From Spirochaetales bacterium (GTDB lineage: Bacteria > Spirochaetota > Spirochaetia > SZUA-6 > DRHE01): a stretch of 23,147 bases of DNA. Below are positions 14,813-22,788 of the stretch, piece after piece. The notes below the pieces were generated by a model. That model was not told where the DNA came from, searched no databases, and worked only from the letters and a program-made list of their open reading frames with translations. The stretch spans positions 1 through 23,147 of the forward strand of contig JAFGQJ010000356.1 of assembly GCA_016935715.1 (NCBI GenBank), in the 5' to 3' direction. Made by a program: the position numbers and the translations under genes. The stretch's first letter is position 1; each line of letters begins with the position of its first letter.

Positions 14813-14842
14813 GGTAATTTTGTACGATTCACTGGTAATTTT
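14813..14842. repeat. two GGTAATTTT direct repeats 21 bp apart, operator-like
   Basis: GGTAATTTT occurs at 14813-14821 and 14834-14842, exactly two helical turns apart. With a one-base gap the match extends to GGTAATTTTGTAC and GGTAATTTTTAC. The second copy is also half of the palindrome GGTAATTTTTACC. The pair lies about 55-85 bases upstream of the predicted start from the TATAAT at 14764-14769, a usual position for an activator. The protein that binds is unknown. Confidence 0.5.
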
Positions 14843-14860
14843 TACCAAGTTAGTAATAAT

Positions 14861-15868
14861 CTAAAGCTTTCCGCTCCGTACTGCAGAGATATAGTTCATG
14901 CCGTAATGATCCTGACCGGTAAGAAAGGCCTCGGTCAGCTTGAAGCGCTCGGCATCGGTATCAAGGGCATCCAGGGCGCCCTGATTGATCTGGATCGGAT
15001 CCACGATCCCGCCGTCCAAACCCCGTTCCACGCAGAGATAGGTGAATACCTGGTTGATCAATTTGCGATTCGGCATGCCGTAGCTGATGTTGCTCAGACC
15101 CGGGGCAAAGTGGATCTCCCGGCCGTAAGCCTTTCGCAGTTCCTCTATGGTTTCGAGGATCATCAGCCCGTTGTTTGGATCCACCGACACGGGGAACACC
15201 AGAGGATCGAGGTGTATCTGGGAGGAGGTGAAACCGCTGTCTTCCAGCAGGGAAATCAGGGTCTCGAGGTTGGCAATCCGCTCCTCCTTGTTCGTGGGCA
15301 TGCTGGTCTCCCCGGTGGCCGCGGCGATCACAACCGCTCCGGCGCTCTTGGCGATCTGCACCGCCCCTTTACGCTCCAGAGAAACCGAGTTGACCATGGG
15401 GCTGCCCTTGGCCGAATCGCAGGCCTCCAACCCGGCCTGTATAATTTCGATATTCGACGAATCGATGCTCAGGGGAACCGTGGAGACCTGCTGGATGATG
15501 CCGGCGGCCCAGCGAATCAGCTCTTTGCGTTCACCGATGTCGGTGCTGAACTCATCCACGTTCAGATCGAGGTAGGAAGCTCCGTGGGCTTCCTGATTGC
15601 GCACCATGTAATGCAGATAGTCCACTCCGGCTTTTCGCTCCGCCTCGCTGCCGTGCAGTCCCTGCCACATGGCCACGGCAGCATGCTTGACCTTGCCGTT
15701 CTTCCAGTCGCTGGACTCCACGAAGCGTTTGGCTATGGGAAGGTGCTTCTCCTGCCCGTCCTCTTCATAGGCGATCACGTAGGTGTTTTCATCAAAACTC
15801 TTTACGAAGACGCCCCCGACTTTGTAGATCCGGGTGCAATGGATATTCTCTCCGACGGCGATAAACAT
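14861..15868 (-). CDS. pterin-binding methyl-THF:corrinoid methyltransferase (AcsE/MtgA-like)
   Basis: The 335-residue protein has the dihydropteroate-synthase-like TIM barrel of methyl-THF methyltransferases. Key family segments are D-L-N-V-D (101-105), S-I-D-S-S-N (134-139), M-V-N-S (158-161), D-P-L-V-F-P (221-226) and G-L-S-N-I-S-Y-G-M-P-N-R (257-268). It moves a methyl group between THF and a corrinoid protein. AcsE is about 260 residues; this one has roughly 50-60 additional residues inserted just after the first strand (about residues 15-70). The ATG at 15868 has AAGGAG in front. The gene precedes the hdr-met-flx operon on the same strand with no clear terminator between, so read-through is possible. 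The direction, towards acetyl-CoA or from a methylated substrate, cannot be told. Confidence 0.85.
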   Translation of the reverse strand: MFIAVGENIHCTRIYKVGGVFVKSFDENTYVIAYEEDGQEKHLPIAKRFVESSDWKNGKVKHAAVAMWQGLHGSEAERKAGVDYLHYMVRNQEAHGASYLDLNVDEFSTDIGERKELIRWAAGIIQQVSTVPLSIDSSNIEIIQAGLEACDSAKGSPMVNSVSLERKGAVQIAKSAGAVVIAAATGETSMPTNKEERIANLETLISLLEDSGFTSSQIHLDPLVFPVSVDPNNGLMILETIEELRKAYGREIHFAPGLSNISYGMPNRKLINQVFTYLCVERGLDGGIVDPIQINQGALDALDTDAERFKLTEAFLTGQDHYGMNYISAVRSGKL

Positions 15869-15903
15869 TCAATTGCTCCTTTTTGCGTTTTCCTTAATCC
15901 CGG

Positions 15904-15919
15904 GGTTGTCCGTTCAACC
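15904..15919 (-). other. hairpin in the leader of the acsE-like gene
   Basis: GGTTG (15904-15908) and CAACC (15915-15919) can pair around a 6-base loop within the predicted 110-base leader. No known riboswitch consensus was recognised; in particular no cobalamin box was found. Confidence 0.25.
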
Positions 15920-15970
15920 TTTACCCGTTCGCTTTGCAGGCATTGCAGCGAGATTCCCCTTGGGTTATTA

Positions 15971-15987
15971 GGTGGATTTGGACCACC
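15971..15987. repeat. inverted repeat GGTGG-7-CCACC across the -10/start
   Basis: GGTGG (15971-15975) and CCACC (15983-15987) form a perfect 5-bp dyad that covers the end of the -10 box and the predicted start. This is a usual place for a repressor operator. The short arms mean chance occurrence cannot be excluded. Confidence 0.35.
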
Positions 15988-16013
15988 ATAGCAGAGAAAG
16001 GGTGAATGATCAA
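15985..16013 (-). promoter_or_regulatory. promoter of the acsE-like methyltransferase gene
   Basis: On the minus strand TTGATC (16013-16008) and TATGGT (15990-15985) are 17 bases apart, and TGC before the -10 makes it an extended -10 element. Transcription would begin near 15978, giving an untranslated leader of about 110 bases. Confidence 0.5.
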
Positions 16014-16104
16014 GCGTTACGTCGGCTCCGTGGGCTTGCATAACAGCGGCGATACGGCCCAAAATGGCTGCACAAATCCAACATCTTAAACGAAGAGGTA
16101 CAGC

Positions 16105-16992
16105 ATGGCAGCAAAGGTCATCGACGGAAAACAGATAGCGGCCCAAATCCGTGAGGAGCTCCAGAAGGAGATCGAAGAGCTCAAGAGCAAGCATGGAGTC
16201 ACCCCGGGGCTGGCCGTAGTTCTGGTCGGGGAGAATCCCGCATCCCAGGTGTACGTGCGCAACAAGAACACGGCGGCCCACGATATCGGGGTTTACTCGG
16301 AACAGCACAATCTGGATGCTTCGACCCCGGAGGAGGAGCTGCTGGCCCTGATCGACAAGCTCAATCAGGATCCGAAGATCCACGGCATTCTGGTTCAGCT
16401 GCCTCTGCCCGATCAGATCGACGAGAAAAAGGTTCTGAACCGGATCCACCCGGACAAGGACGTGGACGGGTTCCATCCGATGAACCTGGGGCGCATGATG
16501 GTCGGGGAGCCGATGTTCCTGCCCTGCACCCCCTACGGCGTACAGAAGCTGCTGGTCTATTCGAACGTGGATACCGAGGGTAAGCACGTCGTGGTGGTGG
16601 GACGCAGCAACATCGTGGGCAAACCGGTGGCCAACATGCTTCTGCAGAAGGCCAAGGACGCCAATGCCACTGTGACCGTCTGCCATTCCCGCACCAAGGA
16701 TCTGCCCGCCGTTACCCGGCAGGCGGACATCCTGATCGCCGCCATCGGCGTGCCGGAGTTCGTGACCGGGGATATGGTGAAGGATGGCGTGGTGGTGATC
16801 GACGTGGGTGTCAACCGGATCGAGGATCCCAGCGCGCCCAAAGGAACCCGGCTGGTCGGGGACGTTAAGTTCGACGAGGTTTCCGAGAAAGCCGCGGCCA
16901 TCACCCCGGTGCCGGGGGGTGTCGGGCCGATGACCATCACCATGCTCCTGTACAATACAGTGCAGTCGGCCAAGAACACCCTCAAGGGGTAG
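16105..16992 (+). CDS. folD: FolD methylene-THF dehydrogenase/cyclohydrolase
   Basis: The 295-residue protein is a standard bifunctional FolD, interconverting formyl-THF, methenyl-THF and methylene-THF with NAD(P). Catalytic residues are visible: Y50-x3-K54 in the S-Q-V-Y-V motif, Gln98 in V-Q-L-P, and Asp121 in D-V-D-G-F. The nucleotide-binding segment is G-R-S-N-I-V-G-K-P (166-174), and the C-terminal signature P-V-P-G-G-V-G-P-M-T is present. Length is normal for the family. GAGG lies about ten bases before the ATG. The gene is divergent from the acsE-like gene and supplies the substrate of MetFV. No convincing promoter of its own was found in the shared 236-base intergenic region. Confidence 0.96.
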   Translation: MAAKVIDGKQIAAQIREELQKEIEELKSKHGVTPGLAVVLVGENPASQVYVRNKNTAAHDIGVYSEQHNLDASTPEEELLALIDKLNQDPKIHGILVQLPLPDQIDEKKVLNRIHPDKDVDGFHPMNLGRMMVGEPMFLPCTPYGVQKLLVYSNVDTEGKHVVVVGRSNIVGKPVANMLLQKAKDANATVTVCHSRTKDLPAVTRQADILIAAIGVPEFVTGDMVKDGVVVIDVGVNRIEDPSAPKGTRLVGDVKFDEVSEKAAAITPVPGGVGPMTITMLLYNTVQSAKNTLKG

Positions 16993-17047
16993 TTTCGGGT
17001 AACCACGGTTGCCTGCTCCTCGGAACCCGGGGGTGTAGGGGAGCGAA

Positions 17048-18271
17048 TTGAAAAATATAACCATCGTTATTCCCACCTATTGGTGCCGTGCCCGCGGGCA
17101 GGCTGAAAAACCGGGGGATGCCGTGTTCGACCACCCCACCCCGGTTGATGAGAGCGGAACCCTCCAGCGTTGTCTGGAGAGTCTCGAGGCCCTTCGAACA
17201 CACGAATTCCGGGTGCTGCTGATCACCGCTCCCGTGCATAGTCAAATCGCCCCGGAGGCGGAGAAGAGGGTGGATCAGCTGATCGAACCGTTCAGAGCCA
17301 GTTATCCGATCACCCAGTTCGCACCTTCCGACCTCGACCGGGTGCGTCGGGTGCTGGACAGTCGCGGACTGGATCCGGGACTGGTCAGCCTTGAAGCCTA
17401 CCCCCAGGTCCGCAACTGCCAAATCCTGGGTTCGGTCCTTCTGGACAGCGAGCTGATCGTAGCCATTGACGACGATGAGGTCGTACCGGCTGATTATCTG
17501 CAGAGGGCCGTGCAGTCGATGGATATGCTGGAAAGACTGGCGGAGGCAGACGCAGGGTTGGCAGGCATCTACCTGAACGCGGCGGGGGACTACCGGTTGA
17601 AGGTCCGCCCGGAGGAAGCTGAGGCGCAAAACAAGTTCGCACGCAAGGCGGTGCTGATCAACCAGCAGTTCGATGCCTGCATCGCGGAGGGGGAGGGGGT
17701 CGTGGAAACACCGCTGGCCCTCGGGGGCAACATGGTGTTCCCACCGAAGCTCTTCCGCAACGTTTCCTTCGATCCGGGGATCACCCGGGGGGAGGACATC
17801 GATTACCTGATGAACTCCCGGCTGTTCGGTTGCAACTGGTTTTTGGACGGCAAGCTTACGATCACCCACCTGCCGCCCAAAGCCTCACCCGGAGACCCGC
17901 TCACCACCACCTCCTATGGGAAGCTCCAGCGGGACGTGCTGCGTTTCGTGTACCAGCGGCGCAAGCTCCAGGTCTCCCAGCAGCATCCGGAGCTTCAGTC
18001 CCTGGAGCCGGAGGATTTCGGCGTCTACCCGGGGGAGTTTCTCAAGGAGGACCTGGAAAAACAGGCCCTGGAAGCGTTGCAAGTGCTGCGGCCTTCTGAT
18101 GCGGACGAGCGTTTCTTTCCGCAAGCCGAGCAGTTGCTGGAGATGGCCAGGCAGAGGGCCGGCCGGGCCGAGAAATATCCGGCCTTCAATGCCTCCTGGA
18201 AGCGGGTCCTCGACGTTGTAGAGGAAAACGAGCAGTTGAAAGACAGAATGCGCCGGAAATTGAGGGTGTGA
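17048..18271 (+). CDS. GT-A fold glycosyltransferase, family 2/81-like
   Basis: This 407-residue cytoplasmic protein begins with the nucleotide-sugar strand I-T-I-V-I-P-T-Y (4-11). It has a metal-binding acidic motif A-I-D-D-D-E (139-144), G-G-N-M-V-F (226-231), and G-E-D-I-D-Y (248-253) followed by T-H-L-P-P with His274. These are the donor, acceptor and catalytic elements of GT-A inverting or retaining enzymes. The product is not known. Its partner gene, a GH13 subfamily 18-like protein 34 bases downstream, recalls clusters for glucosylglycerate or similar small glycosides. The TTG at 17048 is preceded by AGGGGAG. It follows folD by 55 bases with no terminator, so it may share folD's transcript. 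Confidence 0.75.
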   Translation: MKNITIVIPTYWCRARGQAEKPGDAVFDHPTPVDESGTLQRCLESLEALRTHEFRVLLITAPVHSQIAPEAEKRVDQLIEPFRASYPITQFAPSDLDRVRRVLDSRGLDPGLVSLEAYPQVRNCQILGSVLLDSELIVAIDDDEVVPADYLQRAVQSMDMLERLAEADAGLAGIYLNAAGDYRLKVRPEEAEAQNKFARKAVLINQQFDACIAEGEGVVETPLALGGNMVFPPKLFRNVSFDPGITRGEDIDYLMNSRLFGCNWFLDGKLTITHLPPKASPGDPLTTTSYGKLQRDVLRFVYQRRKLQVSQQHPELQSLEPEDFGVYPGEFLKEDLEKQALEALQVLRPSDADERFFPQAEQLLEMARQRAGRAEKYPAFNASWKRVLDVVEENEQLKDRMRRKLRV

Positions 18272-18305
18272 TCCGACGTCGGCACACGGCATATCTGGAG
18301 GGTAT

Positions 18306-20573
18306 ATGTCAAAGCATGAGAGCTGGCAGCCCCTGGCCGCGGAAAACGTCGAGGAGATCCGCAAGCGCTTCGCAACCATCTTCCCGGCCCAGGAGTACGG
18401 AGAGCTGGCCGATAGAATCGGTAGGCAGTGGATCGCCATGCTCCAGGATGTGTGGAAGAACAAGGATCCGGCTGCAAAAAGGCAGGACCTGTCCTACCGT
18501 CCCGCGGACCCCCTATCCCGCATACAGCAGAGAACCCTTTTGATCGCCTATGCGGACAGCATTCAACGTCCCGGCGAGCCTACGCTGACGGCGCTGGAGA
18601 TTTTTCTTTCCCGCTACTTCCCCGCCATCCGGGGAATCCACATGCTTCCCGCCTGTGTGGTGGTGGAGGACCGGTTCAACGACGGGTACTTCGCCCAGGT
18701 CGTGCGAAACCGCATCCACGACCGGTTCGGCAGCAACGAGCAGTTTGCCGCTCTGATGCAGCGGCGCTTCTCCATGGCGGATTTCGTGCTCAACCACGTG
18801 GATATCCGCAATCCCCGTTTTCAGGCCTATCTGGAAGGAGACGATGCGGCGGGGGAGTGCTTCTTCGTGTTTCCCGAGGCGGAGTATCAGCAGCGCCTGG
18901 CCGATGGAGATTTCGCGAAGGTGTTCCGGCCCAGGCCCTTTCCCCTGTTCACGATCTTCCGCCGCCAACCCGCGGATTCCCGGATCGCGCGGATGAGTGT
19001 TGAAGAGCGCTATGCGGAGATGGAGCGCCGGCTGGGGTCGGGCGCACCGCCCCGGGAGGTGCTCGGGATTCTGTACGTGTTCAACAAGGTACGCAATGAC
19101 CAGATGCTCCTGGAGGAGGATTATCGGCACGTTCTGCGTTTTCGCGACTATCTGAGGGAGCAGACCGAGGTTGACCCGCAAATCCTCTTCACCCTCTCCG
19201 AAGCTCAGGAGGTCCAGCATGAGCCATACATCTTCAAGCCCGAGATTGGAAGCCGGGCCGATCTGCTGGAGGCCATCGGGCAGGATTTTCGTCTGGCCGG
19301 ACTGTACGAGAGGCACGACGCGGAAGTGTTCGGTCCGGAGATCCGGGTCCTCACCACCTTCAGCCACGTTCAGGCTGATCTGAACACCGCAACCTTCGAA
19401 GGACTGAAGTTGCTGGCCGAGGATTTTTCCTGGTACCTGTCCATGGACATCAACCTGTTGAGGCTGGATGCCGCCAACTACGCCTTCAAGAAGTGGAAGA
19501 CCTGCTGTTTCGGTCTCCCGGAGGTCAGCCACCTGATGAAGATCCTCTACCTCTCGATGGACGCCGTTTCTCCGCGCATCGTACCCAATCTGGAGGTCAA
19601 TGACCGGCTCAGCGCGGTTCTGAGCCAGATGGCCGACCCGCAAGGGCCGCCGATGATGTACGATTTTCACCTGGCCTGCATACTGCCCCACGTATTCAAC
19701 TCGGGCCGGGTGACGGTCCTGCCGCGGGTCTTCGACCTGATCGGCAGCTACGAAACACCAGAGACCAGCATCCGCTTCAGCCTGGCAGAGAGCCACGACG
19801 GAAAATCCGTGAGGGGCAGCATGGATCTGCTGACGTCTTCGCAGCGACAGGCCCTGGCCGGGGTGGTGGAGGCGAACGGGGGGAGGATCAAGTACAAGGC
19901 GACTGCGGAGGGACGGGAGCCGTACGAGCTGTGCTGCTCCACCTGGGATTCCCTGCTGCCGCTGGAGGATGAGCCCCTGGAGATCCGGCGCTATCTGTCC
20001 TTCTACACCCTGGCCTTCAGCCTGATGGGGCGCAACGTGAAGTCGGTCTACCTCAACGATCTGCTCGCCCTGCCCAACGACCACGAACGCCTGGAGCGAA
20101 CCGGAGAGCTCAGGGATCTGAAGCGCACCCGCTCGGACTTCGACAGCCTGGCCGCACGGATCGAGGATAGCGATACCCTCGAGCACCGGATCGCCCGGGG
20201 CATGAACGATCTCATCGCCGTGGTGGACAGCGACCCGGCTCTGCACTTCCGCGGCCGGGAGGCGGAAGTCCTTGCCCCGCTTTCGGAGAGCACGCCGGAT
20301 GCCGTGGCCCTGGTGCACTGCTGCTGCACGGATGCTCACACGCTGGTGGTTGTCAATGTCAGCGACAGCGAGCAGTCGGTTGTGGTCGATCCGGGGGCGG
20401 CCGGGCTGGCAGCGGGCTCCCCATCCGGCGGGGGGCCGTACGACAACCTTGCCGGCCGGAAACTCGTTCGTGCCGGGGACGGCTCCCTCGCCCTGGGACT
20501 GGAGCCCTTCCAGAGCATGTGGCTCAGCGCGGCGGAAATCCATGTGGACAAGCGGCTGCTTTTCCAGTCGTGA
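18306..20573 (+). CDS. GH13 subfamily 18-like protein (sucrose/glucosylglycerate phosphorylase-related)
   Basis: The 755-residue protein shows the alpha-amylase fold of the sucrose-phosphorylase group: G-I-H-M-L-P (110-115), the region I motif D-F-V-L-N-H (159-164), the nucleophile motif L-R-L-D-A (385-389, Asp388) and region IV S-H-D-G (496-499, Asp498). The segment after the nucleophile also follows the family. The acid/base position is unusual: where relatives have I-T-E-T-N-V-P, this protein reads I-V-P-N-L-E-V (425-431), with Pro in place of the Glu and a Glu three residues later. At 755 residues it is longer than usual phosphorylases (about 500-600). It carries an extra stretch of about 100 residues near 220-320. 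TGGAGG precedes the ATG. It is probably co-transcribed with the glycosyltransferase. Confidence 0.78.
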   Translation: MSKHESWQPLAAENVEEIRKRFATIFPAQEYGELADRIGRQWIAMLQDVWKNKDPAAKRQDLSYRPADPLSRIQQRTLLIAYADSIQRPGEPTLTALEIFLSRYFPAIRGIHMLPACVVVEDRFNDGYFAQVVRNRIHDRFGSNEQFAALMQRRFSMADFVLNHVDIRNPRFQAYLEGDDAAGECFFVFPEAEYQQRLADGDFAKVFRPRPFPLFTIFRRQPADSRIARMSVEERYAEMERRLGSGAPPREVLGILYVFNKVRNDQMLLEEDYRHVLRFRDYLREQTEVDPQILFTLSEAQEVQHEPYIFKPEIGSRADLLEAIGQDFRLAGLYERHDAEVFGPEIRVLTTFSHVQADLNTATFEGLKLLAEDFSWYLSMDINLLRLDAANYAFKKWKTCCFGLPEVSHLMKILYLSMDAVSPRIVPNLEVNDRLSAVLSQMADPQGPPMMYDFHLACILPHVFNSGRVTVLPRVFDLIGSYETPETSIRFSLAESHDGKSVRGSMDLLTSSQRQALAGVVEANGGRIKYKATAEGREPYELCCSTWDSLLPLEDEPLEIRRYLSFYTLAFSLMGRNVKSVYLNDLLALPNDHERLERTGELRDLKRTRSDFDSLAARIEDSDTLEHRIARGMNDLIAVVDSDPALHFRGREAEVLAPLSESTPDAVALVHCCCTDAHTLVVVNVSDSEQSVVVDPGAAGLAAGSPSGGGPYDNLAGRKLVRAGDGSLALGLEPFQSMWLSAAEIHVDKRLLFQS

Positions 20574-20880
20574 ATTTATTCCGAATAAACAAGTAGGCAA
20601 GCGAGGATGCCAGCAGAATCGCCGAGCCGATATACCAGGCAACCGATATCGATTGTACCTTTGAAACGAATCCCATGAAGATCGAGCCGACGGCGGTTCC
20701 CGACTGCAGTACCAGGGATTCAAAAGACAAGAGGGTCGAGCGCTTCGTGTTCGGAATCTCCCGAATCATGATCGCGGCGTGGAGTGAGGTCGATATTCCG
20801 TGGAACAGGAAATTCACGACGTAGAATACCGCGAAACCCTGCACGGTTGTCTGAAGGTATCCGGGCTCGCCGGCGGGACC
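20524..20880 (-). pseudogene. C-terminal remnant of an MFS transporter
   Basis: About 110 codons resemble the last third of a major facilitator transporter. Three hydrophobic helices are visible: from Q-G-F-A-V-F-Y-V-V-N-F-L-F, from V-L-Q-S-G-T-A-V-G-S-I-F, and from V-A-W-Y-I-G-S-A-I-L-L. The family's R-S-T-L-L-S-F-E-S-L motif lies between the first two. The first nine or so helices are missing and the frame is closed upstream by a stop at 20923-20925. The last 16 residues run antisense into the GH13 gene and look like read-through. A GTG at 20844 is the only likely start, without a clear ribosome site. Best read as a decayed gene. The 20574-20950 region holds nothing else except the terminator. 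Confidence 0.7.
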
Positions 20881-20886
20881 TAACGA

Positions 20887-20916
20887 AACGAGGCTGTCCC
20901 GGCGGACAGCCTCGTT
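20887..20916 (-). terminator. intrinsic terminator of fhs
   Basis: A perfect 13-bp stem (20887-20899 with 20904-20916) around a 4-base loop lies 34 bases after the fhs stop. On the minus strand it is followed by TCGTTA, a weak T-run. It is the strongest hairpin noticed in the window. Confidence 0.75.
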
Positions 20917-20950
20917 GTGCGATCATGTTTCGAACTGCAGCCGAACCGGA

Positions 20951-22717
20951 CTAGAACAGCCCCTGAACCTTCCCGGTCTTTGTGTTCACGTCGATGTTGC
21001 GGAAGGCGGGATCGGAGGCCGTACCGGGCATCAGCTTGATCGCTCCGGCCACCGGCACCACGAATCCGGCACCGCCGTAGACCAGCACATCGCGAACCGG
21101 CAGGGTCCAGTCCCTGGGCCGTCCCTTCACAGCCGGATCGTGGGTCAGGCTGAGGTGGGTCTTCACCATGCAGGTTCCCAGCTTGCTCAACCCCCCGTCC
21201 GCTTCGATGGCCTTGGCTTTGCTCTCCGCTTCGGGGGTGTAGGAAACACCATTGGCGCCGTAAACCTTCTTTGCGATCAGCTCCACGCGCTTGCGCAGAG
21301 GCGTGTCGTCGCTGTAGAGGAACTCCAGGTGCGGCTCGTGCTCGCAGGCTTCCACGACCGTCTGCGCCAGCTCCCTGGCGCCGTCGCCGCCCTGTTCCCA
21401 GTGCCTGCTGACCGCGACCCTGGCGCCGTGAGACTCGGCCCGCTTGCGGATCAGGGCTACCTCCTCGTCGGTATCGGTGTAGAAGTGGTTGATGCACACC
21501 ACAGGGGAGATCCCGCTCTGCTTCACGGTCTCGATGTGGGCGATGAGGTTGTCCACACCCTTCTCGACCAGCTCCATGTTCTTCTGCGTGTACGCCTTGT
21601 CCAGGGGATGTCCCGGCACGACCTTGGGTCCTCCTCCGTGCATTTTCAGGGCGCGCACGGTACACACGATCACCGAGCAGTGCGGTTTCAGGCCGCTGAA
21701 ACGGCACTTCAGGTTCCAGAACTTCTCGAAGCCGATGTCGGCACCGAAGCCGCTTTCGGTTACATGGTAGTCTCCCAGCTTCAGTGCGACCCGGTCGGCG
21801 ATGATCGAGCTCTGGCCGATGGCGATATTGGCGAACGGTCCGGCATGGACCAGAACGGGCTGGCCTTCCACTGTCTGCATCAGGTTCGGGTTGATGGCTT
21901 TGGTCATCAGGGCGGTCATGGCTCCGTCCACCTCCAGATCCGCTGTGGTGACCGGCTTGCCCGACTTGTCGTAGGCTATCACGATTTTGCCCATGCGCTC
22001 CCGCATGTCCGCGAGGTCCCGCGCCACCGCCAAGATGGCCATGAGCTCCGAGGAAACGGTGATCTGAAAGCCGCTTTTCATCATGAAGCCGTCCATCTTT
22101 CCACCCAGGCCGATGACGATTTCCCGCAGCGCCTGCGCGCAGAAATCGATGGACCAGCCCATGGCCACGTTGCGGGGATCGATGTTCAGCCGCTTCAGAT
22201 TCTTCTTGCCCAGCATGGCGTCGTCGTAGTTGAACTCGTGCTGCAGCCGGCTGGTCAGGGCCACCATGGCAAGGTTGTGGGCGTTGGTGATGGCGTCGAT
22301 GTCTCCGGTGAGACCCAGGCTGAAATCGGTCAGGGGTATGCACTGGGCCAGCCCTCCCCCTGCTGCCGATCCCTTGATGTTGAAGGTGGGACCGCCGGAG
22401 GGCTGACGGATCGCGCCGATGACCTTCTTCCCGATCTTGCCCAGCCCTTCGATCAGCCCCATCGAGGTGGTGGTTTTCCCCTCGCCCAGGGGAGTGGGGG
22501 TGATCGCGGTTACTTCTATGTATTTCCCGTCAGGCTTGTCCTTCAATCGGTTCAGGATGCTCATGTAGTCGATTTTCGCTACGTAGTGCCCGTAGGGGAG
22601 AAGCTCCATCTTTTCCAGCTCCATTTCCTCGGCCATCTGGTAGACGGTCTTCATGTGCGCTTCCGCCGCTTCGGCGATCTCCCAGTCCTTCATTTTTGTG
22701 GGATCCAGTTTTGCCAT
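20951..22717 (-). CDS. fhs: formate-tetrahydrofolate ligase (FTHFS)
   Basis: The 588-residue protein catalyses ATP-dependent formation of 10-formyl-THF from formate, the entry step of the methyl branch of the Wood-Ljungdahl pathway. The P-loop is T-P-T-P-L-G-E-G-K-T-T-T (73-84, Lys81). Family motifs Q-P-S-G-G-P-T-F-N-I-K-G and G-F-G-A-D-I-G-F-E-K-F are also clear. It is about 30 residues longer than the usual 556-560, with extra length in the N-terminal 40 residues and internal loops. The ATG at 22717 has GGAGGAAAAC in front. The gene has its own promoter and terminator and stands apart from folD, metF and the operon. The AraC-family gene upstream is a likely regulator. Confidence 0.97.
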   Translation of the reverse strand: MAKLDPTKMKDWEIAEAAEAHMKTVYQMAEEMELEKMELLPYGHYVAKIDYMSILNRLKDKPDGKYIEVTAITPTPLGEGKTTTSMGLIEGLGKIGKKVIGAIRQPSGGPTFNIKGSAAGGGLAQCIPLTDFSLGLTGDIDAITNAHNLAMVALTSRLQHEFNYDDAMLGKKNLKRLNIDPRNVAMGWSIDFCAQALREIVIGLGGKMDGFMMKSGFQITVSSELMAILAVARDLADMRERMGKIVIAYDKSGKPVTTADLEVDGAMTALMTKAINPNLMQTVEGQPVLVHAGPFANIAIGQSSIIADRVALKLGDYHVTESGFGADIGFEKFWNLKCRFSGLKPHCSVIVCTVRALKMHGGGPKVVPGHPLDKAYTQKNMELVEKGVDNLIAHIETVKQSGISPVVCINHFYTDTDEEVALIRKRAESHGARVAVSRHWEQGGDGARELAQTVVEACEHEPHLEFLYSDDTPLRKRVELIAKKVYGANGVSYTPEAESKAKAIEADGGLSKLGTCMVKTHLSLTHDPAVKGRPRDWTLPVRDVLVYGGAGFVVPVAGAIKLMPGTASDPAFRNIDVNTKTGKVQGLF

Positions 22718-22756
22718 GTTTTCCTCCGCGGTATTGGTTGTGAAAAAAGTAGCATC

Positions 22757-22785
22757 AGAATAGAGACTGGAGAACGCCCTGTCAA
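22757..22785 (-). promoter_or_regulatory. sigma-70-type promoter of fhs
   Basis: On the minus strand a consensus TTGACA (22785-22780) and TATTCT (22762-22757) are separated by exactly 17 bases. Transcription would begin near 22750, about 33 bases before the fhs ATG. It lies in the 109-base gap between the araC-like stop and fhs. Confidence 0.75.
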
Positions 22786-22788
22786 GTT

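Noticed and set aside
14838..14846. GGTAATTTTTACC palindrome as terminator of the acsE-like gene
   Set aside because: Only 5 paired bases and no T-run after it on the minus strand; it fits better as part of the operator-like repeats.
15802..17076. A 424-codon minus-strand frame opposite folD
   Set aside because: It crosses the divergent promoter region and lies antisense to an unambiguous FolD.
18273..18282. Perfect 10-base palindrome CCGACGTCGG between the glycosyltransferase and GH13 genes
   Set aside because: Short, single, and not followed by a T-run; it cannot be told from chance.
20575..20589. TTTATT-CCG-AATAAA dyad after the GH13 stop as a terminator
   Set aside because: All-A/T stem with a 3-base loop and no T-tract; too weak to call.
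18513..20723. A 736-codon minus-strand frame opposite the GH13 gene
   Set aside because: His/Gln/Arg-rich shadow sequence without motifs. The plus-strand frame carries GH13 motifs and a good ribosome site.
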